Shown: positions 17,056 through 27,068 of the stretch, in pieces
How positions within the stretch are numbered: position 1 is the stretch's first letter
How the letters are laid out: each line of letters starts with the position of its first letter
Assembly (NCBI RefSeq): GCF_027912515.1
Contig: NZ_CP115464.1
Coordinates: 3,387,501 to 3,451,500, forward strand
Direction: 5' to 3'
Length of the DNA stretch: 64,000 bases
Origin: Brevundimonas sp. NIBR10
GTDB lineage: Bacteria; Pseudomonadota; Alphaproteobacteria; Caulobacterales; Caulobacteraceae
Notes under the pieces: generated by a model
Seen by the model: only the letters and a program-made list of their open reading frames with translations
What the model was told of the DNA's origin: nothing
Database searches by the model: none
Translations under genes and position numbers: made by a program

Positions 17056-17310
17056 ATGCCCCAGACCCCCGACGTCGAAAACCCGCAACTGCTCCACCTC
17101 GTGATCGGCGGCGAGCTCCGTCACCTCGACGCCCCCGTCTTCCGCGACCTGACCAAGGTCGAGTTCGTCGGCGCCTACGGCTCCTACGCCGAGGCCCGCC
17201 AGGCCTGGAAGGCCCGCGCCCAGGCGACCGTGGACAACGCCCTGATGCGCTTTTTCATCCTGCACGCCCACAAGATGATCGACCCGCGCGGCGACGACCA
17301 CGCCCACTGA
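17056..17310 (+). CDS. DUF4170-domain protein
   Basis: This 84-residue protein matches the small DUF4170 family found almost only in alphaproteobacteria: LLHLVIGGELRHL, then VEFVGAYGSYAEARQAWKAR and MRFFILHAHKMIDP. The function is unknown. The gene follows cysQ by 26 bases, and the cysQ-DUF4170 pair upstream of waaA/lpxK is a recurrent alphaproteobacterial order, suggesting an envelope-related role by association only. There is no signal peptide or membrane segment, so it is probably cytoplasmic. Confidence 0.87.
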   Translation: MPQTPDVENPQLLHLVIGGELRHLDAPVFRDLTKVEFVGAYGSYAEARQAWKARAQATVDNALMRFFILHAHKMIDPRGDDHAH

Positions 17311-17391
17311 GGCGACGCAAGAAGCCGGTCGGCGAACCCTTTCGGGGCTGGCACGCTTCATGAAGGTTCGGGGCGCGCAAAGGAGCGGTCT

Positions 17392-17664
17392 ATGGCCCCA
17401 TTTCTGGTGATTGTGCTGCTGCTGGGGCTCGGGGCCGGCATCGTGGCCTGGCACACGATCGGCTATCCACACGCCCCCGCCGCGCCGCGTCGCCCGGCCA
17501 GAAAGCCTGCGCCGCCGGTCCCGGATGCCGTCGCACCCTCGCCCGAGCCGGTCTTTGCGCCGACACAGTACACCCCTACCCTGACTCCGAACCCGGCGCG
17601 GTCAGCAGAGCCCACCGACCCCTTCGCCCACGCGCCCTCATTCGATGGAGACGCCCGCCCATGA
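17392..17664 (+). CDS. Short membrane-anchored proline-rich protein, unknown function
   Basis: This 90-residue protein has an N-terminal hydrophobic segment (PFLVIVLLLGLGAGIVAW, residues 3-20) followed by a low-complexity proline/alanine-rich tail (RRPARKPAPPVPDAVAPSPE). It looks like a signal-anchored periplasmic linker or stalk. aaaggag lies about eight bases before the ATG, supporting translation. The stop overlaps the next ATG by four bases. No family is recognised; conservation would need checking. Confidence 0.6.
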   Translation: MAPFLVIVLLLGLGAGIVAWHTIGYPHAPAAPRRPARKPAPPVPDAVAPSPEPVFAPTQYTPTLTPNPARSAEPTDPFAHAPSFDGDARP

Positions 17665-17888
17665 CCCTTTTCGGCACAACCCTGGACGGCCCCGCGACTG
17701 CGGCCCTGGTCGGAATGCTTCTGGCCCTGGTGCTCTGGACCATGTCGCTGAAGGGCGAGATGGGCTACGCGCGCTGGTTCAAACAATGGGAGGCCGAGCG
17801 CAAGGCCCGCCGCGACGCCGAACTGGCCAGGGAACGCGGCGAGGCCCCGCCGCCCGCCGACGGCCCGCCGCGCGGTCCATGGGGCTAA
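17661..17888 (+). CDS. Small single-pass membrane protein, unknown function
   Basis: This 75-residue protein is coupled to the preceding gene by an ATGA overlap. One hydrophobic segment (TAALVGMLLALVLWTMSL, residues 13-30) is followed by a charged helical stretch (WFKQWEAERKARRDAELAR) and a Pro/Gly tail. The pattern suggests one membrane helix and a cytoplasmic coiled coil. No family is recognised. It ends 15 bases before the 3' end of the opposite-strand phosphatase gene. Confidence 0.6.
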   Translation: MTLFGTTLDGPATAALVGMLLALVLWTMSLKGEMGYARWFKQWEAERKARRDAELARERGEAPPPADGPPRGPWG

Positions 17889-17903
17889 CGGATCGGTGGC
17901 CGG

Positions 17904-18569
17904 TCATTCCCTCCGCAGCAGGCGATCGGTCAGCAGCGTTCCCCACCACCCGGCCTTGAACTCGGCGCGGATCGCCTTGGGATCATAGGTTGGGCTGTCG
18001 ATCCATTCGAGGAAGCCGACCCCCGTCGGTTCGATCTCCCGGACATATTTCTCCAGAAAGAAATCCAGCACCCCGGTCAGCCCCTCCCGGCTGTGCAGAT
18101 ACCGCTTCGACAGCTGCCCCATCGCCACCGAGATCGGCTCGCCCAGGTGGAAATGCCGGTAGAAGACGGCCATCAACCCCGCCCGATCCGCCCCCGACTT
18201 GCAGTGGATCAGCACCGGATACTCGATCGTCTCGAACAGCCGCTTCGCCCGATGCACCCGATCCGGCGTCGGCACGTCACGCGAGTCCAGCGGCGCATCG
18301 ATCAGCGTCAAGCCCAACCGATCGCACGCCGCCTTCTCCAGCGCATAATAGCTCTCGTCCCGCACGCCCCTCAGATTGATGACGGTCCTCACGCCCCGCC
18401 GCGCCCATCCCGCCAGTTGCCGGGGCGACGGCTGGTTGGTCCGCACCAGGTCCGGTCCCAGCCAGTGCGCATTGGAAAACGCTAGCCTCAGAAAGGCGTG
18501 GTCGCTCCAGAAATAGTCCCAGCCGGCATGAAACCGGCCGCCGGGCGTGGAGAGGTCAAACTTCGGCAT
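17904..18569 (-). CDS. CX5R protein-tyrosine/dual-specificity phosphatase-like protein
   Basis: The P-loop HCKSGADRAG gives the CX5R signature of cysteine-based phosphatases, with nucleophile Cys and Arg. Upstream, INLRGVRDESYYALEKAA and APLDSRDVPTPDRV fit the DSP/PTP fold, the Asp-containing loop supplying a general acid. I place the start at the ATG opening MPKFDLSTPGG (18569, 221 residues). The frame continues to 18665, but the upstream residues look like the non-coding leader shared with the divergent ABC gene. It has no signal peptide. The long C-terminal part (HFHLGEPISVAMGQLSKRYL onward) is typical of an alphaproteobacterial group near LPS genes. The substrate is unknown. Confidence 0.87.
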   Translation of the reverse strand: MPKFDLSTPGGRFHAGWDYFWSDHAFLRLAFSNAHWLGPDLVRTNQPSPRQLAGWARRGVRTVINLRGVRDESYYALEKAACDRLGLTLIDAPLDSRDVPTPDRVHRAKRLFETIEYPVLIHCKSGADRAGLMAVFYRHFHLGEPISVAMGQLSKRYLHSREGLTGVLDFFLEKYVREIEPTGVGFLEWIDSPTYDPKAIRAEFKAGWWGTLLTDRLLRRE

Positions 18570-18651
18570 TGCCGCCACATACAGGCCCATGCTCCCGGCG
18601 TCATCAGACCTGCGGGTTGACTTGAAGGCCGAGCCGTCCGACCTCCCTCCC

Positions 18652-20493
18652 ATGACGCCGCCCACCCCCGCCGAACAGGACGAAGGCCTGCGCCCGCTGC
18701 TGGCGCGGATCTGGCGTGACTATCTCTCGCATCACAAGGGGGCGCTGTTCACCTCAATGCTGTGCGCGGCGGCGGCCGGTGGCCTGTCGGCCCTGACGCT
18801 GAAGCTGCTGGAGCCCGCGATCAACGGACTGTTCCTGCAACAGAACGCGCCGATGAAGCTCTGGGGCCTGATCGACATCGCGCCGGGTCAGGCCCTGATC
18901 GTGATTCCCTCGGCCATCGTCGCGGTCGCCTTCGTCTGGACCTTGGCCAGCCTGGGTCAGGCTGCGCTGGTCAACCGACTGGGTCATGGCATCGTCGGCG
19001 ACATTCAGGTCCGGCTGTTCGGCGCTATGATCCGCGCCGACCTCGCCCGGCTGCGCAGCCAGCATTCCGGTTCATTCGTCTCCTCGGTTCTTTTCGATGC
19101 GAACCTGGTGCGCGAGGCCTTCACCAACGGCGTGGTCAACTACACCCAGCACAGCCTCACCCTTGTTGCCGTGATCGCGTCGATGCTGTTCATCGACTGG
19201 CGGCTGACCGGCATCGTCCTGCTGGGCGTGCCCCTGATCACCCTGGTGCTGCGCCGTTTCTCGAAGCGCACCAAGAAGGCCACCACCGGCGCGATGAAGG
19301 AGACCGAGGCCCTCTCCACGGCCCTGATGGAAAACCTCGACGGCGTCCGCCTGATCAAGCTGGAAAACCAGGAGGTCCACGAAGAAGCCGCCGTCGGCGA
19401 AGTCGTCACCCGCCGCCAGCGCCACATCATCAAATCCGCTGACAGTCGCGCCTTCGCCGGCCCGTTCAGCAATCTGGTGGCCATGATCATCGTCGCCGCC
19501 GTCATGGCCTATGCCGGCTGGCGCGCCCGCGACGGCGAGATGAGCGTCGGGGCCTTCGCCGCCTTCATCGGCCTGCTGATGGCGGCCGGTCAGTCGCTGC
19601 GTCAGGTGACGAACCTGCAGACCGTGATGACCGAGGGCCTGACCGCCGCGCGGCGCCTGTTCGCGGCGCTCGATATCCAGCCCGAAATCCGGGAGGCCCC
19701 CGATGCCGCGCCCCTGACCGAAGGGCCGGTCACGATCGCGCTGGACCACGTCAGCTTCGCCTACGGGGCCCCGGCGCAGGGATCGGCACCGACCCTGTCG
19801 GAAGTGTCCCTGACCGTCCGTCCGGGAGAGACCGTGGCCCTGGTCGGCCCGTCCGGCGGGGGCAAGTCGACCATTCTGTCGCTGCTGCCGAGGTTCTACG
19901 ACGTGACGGCGGGCACCGTAACCCTCAACGGGCGCGACATCCGCGACGTCCGACTGCACGACCTGCGCGCCCATATCGCCCTGGTGACCCAGGAGCCCTT
20001 CCTGTTCGACGACACCATCGCCGCCAACATCGCCTATGGCCGACCCGGCGCGACCCGGGACGCCATCGAGGCCGCCGCCCGCGCCGCCGCCGCCCACGAC
20101 TTCATCCTCGCCCTGCCCGAGGGATACCAGACCCGCGTCGGAGAGGCCGGAATGCGCCTGTCCGGCGGCCAGCGCCAGCGCGTCGCCATCGCCCGCGCCT
20201 TCCTCAAGGACGCCCCGGTCCTGCTGCTCGACGAAGCCACCTCCGCGCTCGACACCGAGAGCGAGGCCCTGGTCCAGGCGGCGCTGGAGCGGCTGATGCA
20301 GGGTCGGGCGACCCTGATGATCGCCCACCGCCTGTCCACCGTGATGAACGCCGACCGTATCCATGTCATCGAGGCCGGCCGCATCGTCGAGACCGGGACC
20401 CACACGAGCCTGATCGCCGAGGGCGGACTCTACAGCCGTCTGGCGCGGCAACAGTCGCTGGACGGAACGCCGCCCCTGGCAGCCGTGGTCTAG
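18652..20493 (+). CDS. MsbA-like ABC exporter (fused permease and ATPase)
   Basis: This 613-residue half-transporter starts at ATG 18652. Residues about 35-330 form the six-helix ABC membrane domain (SAIVAVAFVWTLASLGQAAL; LVAVIASMLFIDWRLTGIVL). The ATPase domain follows: Walker A LVGPSGGGKSTI, Q-loop VTQEPFLFDD, signature LSGGQRQRVAIARAF, Walker B VLLLDEATSALD and switch His in IAHRLST. It should act as a homodimer. The next genes are DUF374 acyltransferase, waaA and lpxK, so a lipid A-core flippase role (MsbA) is the natural inference, although sequence alone does not prove the substrate. The gap to the next gene is four bases. Confidence 0.9.
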   Translation: MTPPTPAEQDEGLRPLLARIWRDYLSHHKGALFTSMLCAAAAGGLSALTLKLLEPAINGLFLQQNAPMKLWGLIDIAPGQALIVIPSAIVAVAFVWTLASLGQAALVNRLGHGIVGDIQVRLFGAMIRADLARLRSQHSGSFVSSVLFDANLVREAFTNGVVNYTQHSLTLVAVIASMLFIDWRLTGIVLLGVPLITLVLRRFSKRTKKATTGAMKETEALSTALMENLDGVRLIKLENQEVHEEAAVGEVVTRRQRHIIKSADSRAFAGPFSNLVAMIIVAAVMAYAGWRARDGEMSVGAFAAFIGLLMAAGQSLRQVTNLQTVMTEGLTAARRLFAALDIQPEIREAPDAAPLTEGPVTIALDHVSFAYGAPAQGSAPTLSEVSLTVRPGETVALVGPSGGGKSTILSLLPRFYDVTAGTVTLNGRDIRDVRLHDLRAHIALVTQEPFLFDDTIAANIAYGRPGATRDAIEAAARAAAAHDFILALPEGYQTRVGEAGMRLSGGQRQRVAIARAFLKDAPVLLLDEATSALDTESEALVQAALERLMQGRATLMIAHRLSTVMNADRIHVIEAGRIVETGTHTSLIAEGGLYSRLARQQSLDGTPPLAAVV

Positions 20494-20497
20494 CGCC

Positions 20498-21184
20498 GTG
20501 AGACCTCTCCGTAATCCGATCATCCAGTCGGTGCTGGCCCACATCCTCGCCGGCTGGATGCAATTCTGTTTCGCCACCATCCGCTGGACGCAAGAGAACG
20601 AAGCCGTCGCCGAAACGGTGTGGTCCGAGGGCGGCGGAGTGCTGTGCGCCTACTGGCACTCCCGGATCGCGCTCAGCCCGGCCTGCTGGCCGCTGAACCG
20701 CGCCCAGCCCATCAAGGGTCTGGTGTCGCTCAGCCCTGACGGCCAGTTCATCGCCACGGCCATGGCGCTGCAAGGCATTCCCGCTGTGCGCGGGTCCTCG
20801 GCCAACAAGGACAAGGCCGACCGCGCCAAGGGCGGGACCCAGGCGCTCCGTGACGGCCTGAAACAGCTCAAGGTCGCCGCCCTGGCCGTTACCCCGGACG
20901 GACCGCGCGGCCCGGCCCGCCAGATGGCCGAGGGCCTGCCCCTGATGGCCAAGCTGTCCGGCGCGCCCGTGCTGTTCATCGGTCTGAGCTGCAATCCCGC
21001 GATCCGGCTGAACAGCTGGGACCGCGCCGTTCTGCCCCTGCCGTTCGGCAAGGGTGCCATCGTCTGGGACATTGACCGGTTTCCTGCGGGGGCCGATCTG
21101 TCCGAAGTCGCCGCAGCCTGGGCGGACCGCCTGACCGGCGTGGAGGCTCGCGCCGACGCCGTCACCGGCCTGAAGCGGGTCTGA
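20498..21184 (+). CDS. DUF374 lysophospholipid acyltransferase-family protein
   Basis: This 228-residue protein starts with GTG at 20498, four bases after the ABC exporter. It carries the DUF374 pattern: VLCAYWHSRIALSP (a WHxR variant of the acyltransferase HX4D block), then LVSLSPDGQFIATAMALQGI, GSSANKDKADRAKGG and AVTPDGPRGPARQMAEGLPL. DUF374 proteins are lipid A-type acyltransferase relatives associated with the inner membrane; the exact acyl donor and acceptor are not established. Its place before waaA and lpxK is common in alphaproteobacteria. It is followed after one base by waaA. Confidence 0.9.
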   Translation: MRPLRNPIIQSVLAHILAGWMQFCFATIRWTQENEAVAETVWSEGGGVLCAYWHSRIALSPACWPLNRAQPIKGLVSLSPDGQFIATAMALQGIPAVRGSSANKDKADRAKGGTQALRDGLKQLKVAALAVTPDGPRGPARQMAEGLPLMAKLSGAPVLFIGLSCNPAIRLNSWDRAVLPLPFGKGAIVWDIDRFPAGADLSEVAAAWADRLTGVEARADAVTGLKRV

Positions 21185-21185
21185 G

Positions 21186-22487
21186 ATGAGCCCGGCTCTG
21201 ACCGCTTATCGCCTGCTGACCCGGTTGCTGGAGCCGCTGGCTCCTCGCCTGCTCGACGCCCGTGTGAAGCAGGGCAAGGAGGACGCGGTCCGTGTCGATG
21301 AGCGCCTCGGTGTGGCCACCGTCGCCCGACCTTCCGGCGACCTGGTCTGGATGCACGGTGTCAGCGTCGGCGAGACCCTGTCCCTATTGCCCCTGGTCGA
21401 CCGCCTGCAAAAAGTGCGGCCCGACCTGACGATCCTGATCACCTCCGGCACTGTGACCTCGGCGACGATCCTGGCCCAAAGGCTGCCGGAGGGGGTCATT
21501 CACCAGTTCGCCCCGGTCGACGGCCCCGCCGCGGTCGCCGCCTTCCTCGACCATTGGCGACCGTCGCTCGGTATCTTCGTCGAGAGCGAGCTGTGGCCCA
21601 ATCTGATCATGACGGCCCACCGGCGGGGGGTGAAACTGGCCCTCGTCAGCGCCCGGGTGACGGACAGGACCGCCCGGGGCTGGAAGCGTTTCCCCGGCAT
21701 GGCCCACGCCCTGCTGACCGCCTTCGACCGCGTCCTGCCCCAGGACGAGGCCTCTGCGGCCACGCTCCAGACCCTGGGTGCCCGCATCGACGGTCTGGTC
21801 AATCTGAAGCTCTCGGGCGGCCCCCTGCCCCATGATGCGACCGCCTTCATCGGCCTCAGCGCCGCCATCGGTGACCGTCCCGTGGTCGTCGCCGCCAGCA
21901 CCCATGAGGCCGAGGAAATCGCCATCGTCCGCGCGCTGGACGCCCTGGACCAGCGCATCTGTCTGATCCTGGTCCCCCGCCATCCGGAGCGGGGGCCCGA
22001 GATCGCCACCGCCCTGACCCGCGACGACTATCGCTTCGCCCTGCGTTCGCGGGGCGGCGTACTGGGCCCCGACACCGACCTCTATGTCGCCGACACCCTG
22101 GGCGAACTGGGCCTGTTCCTGCGGCTGGCCGATGTGGTCATCATGGGCGGCAGTTTCGCGCCCGCGCTGGGCCTGCCGCCCGTCGGCGGTCACAACCCGC
22201 TGGAGCCTGCCCGCATTGGCAAGCCCGCCGTCGCCGGCCCCGACGCCTCCAACTGGGCCAGCGTGACGACGGCCCTGCACGAAGCCGGCGGCCTGACCGT
22301 CGTTGCCACCCCGGCCGACCTGCCCCAGGTCATCGGTCCACTTCTGAACGATCCCACCGCCGCCCGGGCCATGGGAGAGCGCGCCCGCCGCGCCGCCGTC
22401 GACGCCGGTGCCGGCCTCGACCGGCTGTGGGACAGCCTGCAGCCGCTCCTGCCCCCCGCTCCACCCATCGCCAGGGGCCGGTTGTGA
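21186..22487 (+). CDS. waaA: 3-deoxy-D-manno-octulosonic acid (Kdo) transferase
   Basis: WaaA (KdtA) transfers Kdo from CMP-Kdo to the lipid A precursor at the inner membrane. The 433-residue length is close to E. coli (425). The N-terminal domain shows VWMHGVSVGETLSLLPLVD, ILITSGTVTSATILAQRLP and LGIFVESELWPNLIM, the last with the conserved acidic residues. The C-terminal GT-B donor domain has VVAASTHEAEE, LVPRHPERGPEI and GGHNPLEPARIGKP. It is one base after the acyltransferase and overlaps lpxK by four bases, so the group is an operon. Confidence 0.96.
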   Translation: MSPALTAYRLLTRLLEPLAPRLLDARVKQGKEDAVRVDERLGVATVARPSGDLVWMHGVSVGETLSLLPLVDRLQKVRPDLTILITSGTVTSATILAQRLPEGVIHQFAPVDGPAAVAAFLDHWRPSLGIFVESELWPNLIMTAHRRGVKLALVSARVTDRTARGWKRFPGMAHALLTAFDRVLPQDEASAATLQTLGARIDGLVNLKLSGGPLPHDATAFIGLSAAIGDRPVVVAASTHEAEEIAIVRALDALDQRICLILVPRHPERGPEIATALTRDDYRFALRSRGGVLGPDTDLYVADTLGELGLFLRLADVVIMGGSFAPALGLPPVGGHNPLEPARIGKPAVAGPDASNWASVTTALHEAGGLTVVATPADLPQVIGPLLNDPTAARAMGERARRAAVDAGAGLDRLWDSLQPLLPPAPPIARGRL

Positions 22488-23488
22488 AGCTCAACACCCC
22501 GCGCTGGTGGTATGTTCGGGGCAGCCGCCACGCCATCGTCACCCGCACCCTGCTGAAGCCCGCGTCCTGGCTCTGGGCCGCCTTGACCGCCCGCCGCATC
22601 GCCCGCGCCGCGCCCGTCGATCCGGGGGCAGTCGTCATCTCGGTCGGCAACCTGACCGTCGGCGGCTCCGGCAAGACGCCTGTCGCCCGCGAGGTTCTCC
22701 GCCTGCTCCGCGCCGCCGGCGTCGAAGCCCATGCCCTGTCACGCGGTTACGGCGGTCGAGAAACCGGTCCGCTGCGCGTCGATCTCGCCATCCACACGGC
22801 CGAGGATGTCGGCGACGAGCCCTTGATGCTGGCCCTAGACAGCCCCGCCTGGATCGCCCGTGACCGCATCGCCGGTGCCCGTGCCGCGGTCGCCGCCGGG
22901 GCCACAACCCTCGTGCTCGACGACGCCCATCAGAACCCGGCCCTGAAGAAGTCGCTCAGCCTCATCGTCGTCGACGGCGAGACACGCGGTGACGAATGGC
23001 CCTTCGGCGACGGCGGCGTCTTCCCCTCGGGCCCGATGCGAGAACCGCTGAAGGCCGGCCTCGCCCGCGTCGATGCCGTGATCGTGCTGTTGCCCACCGA
23101 CATGGCCGAGGTCGATCCCGAGCTAACCGCTGTGTTCGGCGACCTGCCGATCTTCATCGCCCGCCTGACGCCCGCCGGTCCACCGCCATCCGGACCCCGG
23201 CTCGGCTTCGCCGGTATCGCCAAGCCGTGGAAGGTCGAACGCTCCCTGGTCGCCGCTGGCTGCGACCTCGTCGAGTTCGCCCCCTTCCCCGACCACGCCG
23301 CCTATCGCGAGGAAGACCTGCGGTTCCTCGCCGACCGCGCCGGGATGCTGGGAGCGGGCATGGTCACGACCGAGAAGGACTGGGTCCGACTGCCGCCGAC
23401 GTGGCGAGACCGCGTCGTGAACTGGCCCGTGGTGGCGCGGTTCGAGGATGAGGCGAGGTTCGCGGATTACCTGACCGGCGTGCGCTAA
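22484..23488 (+). CDS. lpxK: Tetraacyldisaccharide 4'-kinase
   Basis: LpxK phosphorylates the 4' position of the lipid A disaccharide precursor using ATP. From the GTG at 22484 (GTGA overlap with waaA) the protein has 334 residues, matching the family. The P-loop is [18 protein letters not shown], followed by [28 protein letters not shown] and [15 protein letters not shown] hold the conserved catalytic acids. An N-terminal segment ([14 protein letters not shown]) could anchor it to the membrane. The opposite-strand terminator after tuf lies 34 bases further on and may end this operon too. Confidence 0.96.
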   Translation: MKLNTPRWWYVRGSRHAIVTRTLLKPASWLWAALTARRIARAAPVDPGAVVISVGNLTVGGSGKTPVAREVLRLLRAAGVEAHALSRGYGGRETGPLRVDLAIHTAEDVGDEPLMLALDSPAWIARDRIAGARAAVAAGATTLVLDDAHQNPALKKSLSLIVVDGETRGDEWPFGDGGVFPSGPMREPLKAGLARVDAVIVLLPTDMAEVDPELTAVFGDLPIFIARLTPAGPPPSGPRLGFAGIAKPWKVERSLVAAGCDLVEFAPFPDHAAYREEDLRFLADRAGMLGAGMVTTEKDWVRLPPTWRDRVVNWPVVARFEDEARFADYLTGVR

Positions 23489-23522
23489 TCCTCCCGAAGG
23501 AAGACGGCGGCATCCAAAGCAA

Positions 23523-23552
23523 AACGGCCGCCGGGTTGCCCCGACGGCCGTT
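23523..23552 (-). terminator. Terminator between lpxK and tuf (probably bidirectional)
   Basis: A stem formed by aacggccg (23523-23530) and cggccgtt (23545-23552), extended by cggg/cccg inside, is followed on the minus strand by tttt, as expected for tuf. On the plus strand it is followed by a T-containing stretch and lies 34 bases after lpxK, so it may serve both convergent genes. Confidence 0.8.
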
Positions 23553-23589
23553 CTGTATTCACACTCAAACCGCGCTCAAGCAGCGAGCC

Positions 23590-23625
23590 TCGTCATTCCC
23601 GCGAAAGCGGGAACGCGTCGCTCGC
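23590..23625. repeat. Single REP-type hairpin downstream of tuf
   Basis: A perfect hairpin, ttcccgc-gaaa-gcgggaa at 23596-23613, with a GNRA-type loop and the flanking word cgtcat, is a common short repeat in proteobacterial genomes. It lies between the tuf stop and its terminator. The same cgtcattcc word reappears in the paired element at 51.3 kb. Confidence 0.7.
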
Positions 23626-23640
23626 GTTAGCGCCCTAAAA

Positions 23641-24831
<1,191 letters not shown>

Positions 24832-24883
24832 GGCCAAACTCCTGATGGCCCGGGTTGAGGGGCGCTGGGTGCTATCAAAAACC

Positions 24884-24957
24884 TGGAGCGGGTAGACGGA
24901 ATCGAACCGACATATTCAGCTTGGAAGGCTGCTGTATTACCATTATACTATACCCGC
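24884..24957 (-). tRNA. tRNA-Gly (anticodon UCC)
   Basis: On the minus strand the 74-base cloverleaf has acceptor GCGGGTA pairing with TACCCGC, anticodon loop CTTCCAA (anticodon TCC, reads GGA/GGG), T-loop GGTTCGATTCC, discriminator T and an encoded CCA end. It is directly upstream of tuf and probably on the same transcript, released by processing. Confidence 0.96.
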
Positions 24958-25244
24958 AAATTCAATGGGTTACCGGTCCCTATCAAAGATACGCGTCTCG
25001 TTTTCGTCTCTTCGCTAAAAATCGCAACTCATTGGGTCGCGCGTTTTGGCAGAGGAGGCCCGCCGTTGCAAGCGATCGCGGTGCGCAGAAGCGCGATGCC
25101 GCAGCCAAATGCGAGGCTTTTGTGCGGTCTTTGATCGCTCAGGCAAGACCCTGATCTGCGGCCCCGGAAAACTCCAGCTTCGTGTTCTCCAGCCGATAGG
25201 AGGCGCATCGGATTCCTTGTTCGACACGGGATCGGGCGAACGAA
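24958..25244. other. Non-coding spacer upstream of tRNA-Gly and downstream of the DNA ligase gene
   Basis: About 287 bases with no credible gene; frames crossing it are antisense to the tRNA or run-offs of the ligase gene. The promoter for tRNA-Gly-tuf should be in the part nearest 24958, but no exact -35/-10 can be assigned with confidence. The part near 25150-25244 is the 3' flank of the ligase gene. Confidence 0.5.
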
Positions 25245-26942
25245 CTACGCGACTTCGACGGTCGCGAGCCGCCCGCCGCCCGCCTCGATGGCATCCAGCA
25301 TGTCCATGACATCGTTCAGCGTGTTGGCCTCGCGGGCCGGCTTGTCCCAGCGGATGCGGCTGATACGGGGGAATCGCATGGCGACGCCGGACTTGTGGCG
25401 GGACGAACGGTTCAGGCCCTCGAAGGCGATCTCCAGGACCAGGCCGAAATCGCGTTCGGCGCGGACGGAGCGGACCGGTCCGAACCGTTCCAGGGTGTGG
25501 TCGCGAACGAATTTGTCGAGCGATTTCAGCTCTTCGTCGGTGAAGCCGAAATAGGCCTTGCCGACCGGGGACAGCGTGCCCTCGTCCGTCCAGCAGCCGA
25601 AGGTGAAGTCGGAGTAGAAGCTGGAGCGTTTGCCGTGGCCGCGCTGGGCGTACATCAGGACGCAGTCCAGGGTGTGGGGGTCGCGCTTCCACTTGAACCA
25701 GGGGCCCTTGGGGCGACCGGCGACGTAGGCAGAACCCCAGCGTTTGAGCATCAGACCCTCGGCGGCGGCCCCCACCGGCGGATCGGCGCGGAGCCGTCCG
25801 AGCGCGGCCCAGTCCGCGTACGGAACATCCGGCGACAGATGCAGGCGGTCGCCTGTGTGGGCAGCGACCAGCGCCTCCAGACGGACACGACGGTCGCGCA
25901 GCGGCAGGGCGCGCAGATCCTCGCCGTTGTCGGCCAGCAGGTCATAGGCGACGACCGCCGCCGGGTAGGCCGCCATCGTCTTTGCATCGATGGTCTTGCG
26001 GTTCAGCCGCTGTTGCAGGTCGCCGAACGGGGCGACGACGCCGTTGCGCCAGACCAGCAATTCGCCATCGACGGCTCCCTCGAAGGTCAGTCCGGCCATG
26101 ACGTCTGGAAAGGCGGCCGATATCTCGTCGCCCGTGCGGGAATAGAGTCTGGCGACGCCGGCCTCTCGCACCGCCTGAACGCGGATGCCGTCCCATTTCC
26201 ATTCGGCGGCGTAGTCGGCGGGGTCCAGCCTGGCAAAATCGACCGCCTCGTCGATGGCGACGGCCAGCATGACGGGGCGGAAACGCCCGGGCGCGGTGGT
26301 GCTGGGGCGCTCGCCCCGGCCCTCCAGCCAGGCGAACAGGTCGGCGTAGGGCGGCTCCAGGCCGTTCCACACCTCCTCGATCTCGGAGACATCAACGGGA
26401 TTGAGGGCCAGGGTCGCCTCGCCGCCGTCCGGATCGGGCGGTTCGCTGACGGCCGGTGGGCGGATCATGGCCGTGGCGGTCTTGGCCAGACGGGCCGACA
26501 TGCCGACCCGCAGAGCGCCGGTCAGCAGCTTCAGCAGGGCCCAGCGGCCCTTGGGGGCCAGGGCGTCCAGCCAGCCCTCGATCAGCCCCTGCACCTCGCC
26601 GCGTTTGGCCGTGGACAGGGCGTCGATGACCTCGGCCAGTTCGGGTTCGCGGTTGGGGCGGCGGTCGGGGTCGCCGGGCCAGATCAGGGCCACCGTCTCG
26701 GCCAGATCGCCGACATAGTCGTAGGACCAGCCGAACAGGACGGGATCGACCCGCGCCTCTACCGCCCGGCGGATCATGGCGGGCTTGGCGTCGTTGAAGG
26801 TCAGATCGCCGGTCAGGGCAGCCAGGGCCCAGCCCCGGTCGGGATCGGGCGTGACCTTCAGATAGTCGCGCAACAGCACCAGCTTGGCGTTGCGCGAGGC
26901 CGTCAGAGACAGGCGATCCAGAAGTTCGGCAAAGGCGCGCAT
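25245..26942 (-). CDS. ATP-dependent DNA ligase (LigC/'cisplatin-resistance'-type, alphaproteobacterial)
   Basis: This 565-residue protein has an N-terminal helical DNA-binding domain (about 1-190), then the nucleotidyltransferase core with adenylation motif EWKWDGIRVQ (Lys249 attacks ATP), motif III-like AVDGELLVWR, motif IV-like EGLMLKRWGSAY and motif V FKWKRDPHTLDCVLMYAQRG, then an OB-fold C-terminus. It seals nicks using ATP, in addition to the NAD-dependent LigA that all bacteria have. Relatives normally sit beside an Lhr-type helicase, a phosphoesterase and an MBL-fold exonuclease; none is here. The start ATG is at 26942, with no obvious strong ribosome-binding site. Confidence 0.92.
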   Translation of the reverse strand: MRAFAELLDRLSLTASRNAKLVLLRDYLKVTPDPDRGWALAALTGDLTFNDAKPAMIRRAVEARVDPVLFGWSYDYVGDLAETVALIWPGDPDRRPNREPELAEVIDALSTAKRGEVQGLIEGWLDALAPKGRWALLKLLTGALRVGMSARLAKTATAMIRPPAVSEPPDPDGGEATLALNPVDVSEIEEVWNGLEPPYADLFAWLEGRGERPSTTAPGRFRPVMLAVAIDEAVDFARLDPADYAAEWKWDGIRVQAVREAGVARLYSRTGDEISAAFPDVMAGLTFEGAVDGELLVWRNGVVAPFGDLQQRLNRKTIDAKTMAAYPAAVVAYDLLADNGEDLRALPLRDRRVRLEALVAAHTGDRLHLSPDVPYADWAALGRLRADPPVGAAAEGLMLKRWGSAYVAGRPKGPWFKWKRDPHTLDCVLMYAQRGHGKRSSFYSDFTFGCWTDEGTLSPVGKAYFGFTDEELKSLDKFVRDHTLERFGPVRSVRAERDFGLVLEIAFEGLNRSSRHKSGVAMRFPRISRIRWDKPAREANTLNDVMDMLDAIEAGGGRLATVEVA

Positions 26943-26991
26943 CGGGTCCCACTATGCACGCCAGGCGTCAGCGTCACAGCACAACGAAACA

Positions 26992-27017
26992 AGCCCCGGA
27001 GGTTTCCCTCCGGGGCT
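26992..27017 (-). terminator. Terminator downstream of the RcnB-like gene
   Basis: An 11-base perfect stem (agccccggagg at 26992-27002 with cctccggggct at 27007-27017, four-base loop) is followed on the minus strand by tgtttcgttg, a T-rich but interrupted tract. It lies about 50 bases after the stop of the gene at 27069. Confidence 0.7.
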
Positions 27018-27068
27018 GTGTCATCATACACCGATCGGTCTCAAGTAGCCCGAAGGGCGGTAGGCCTC

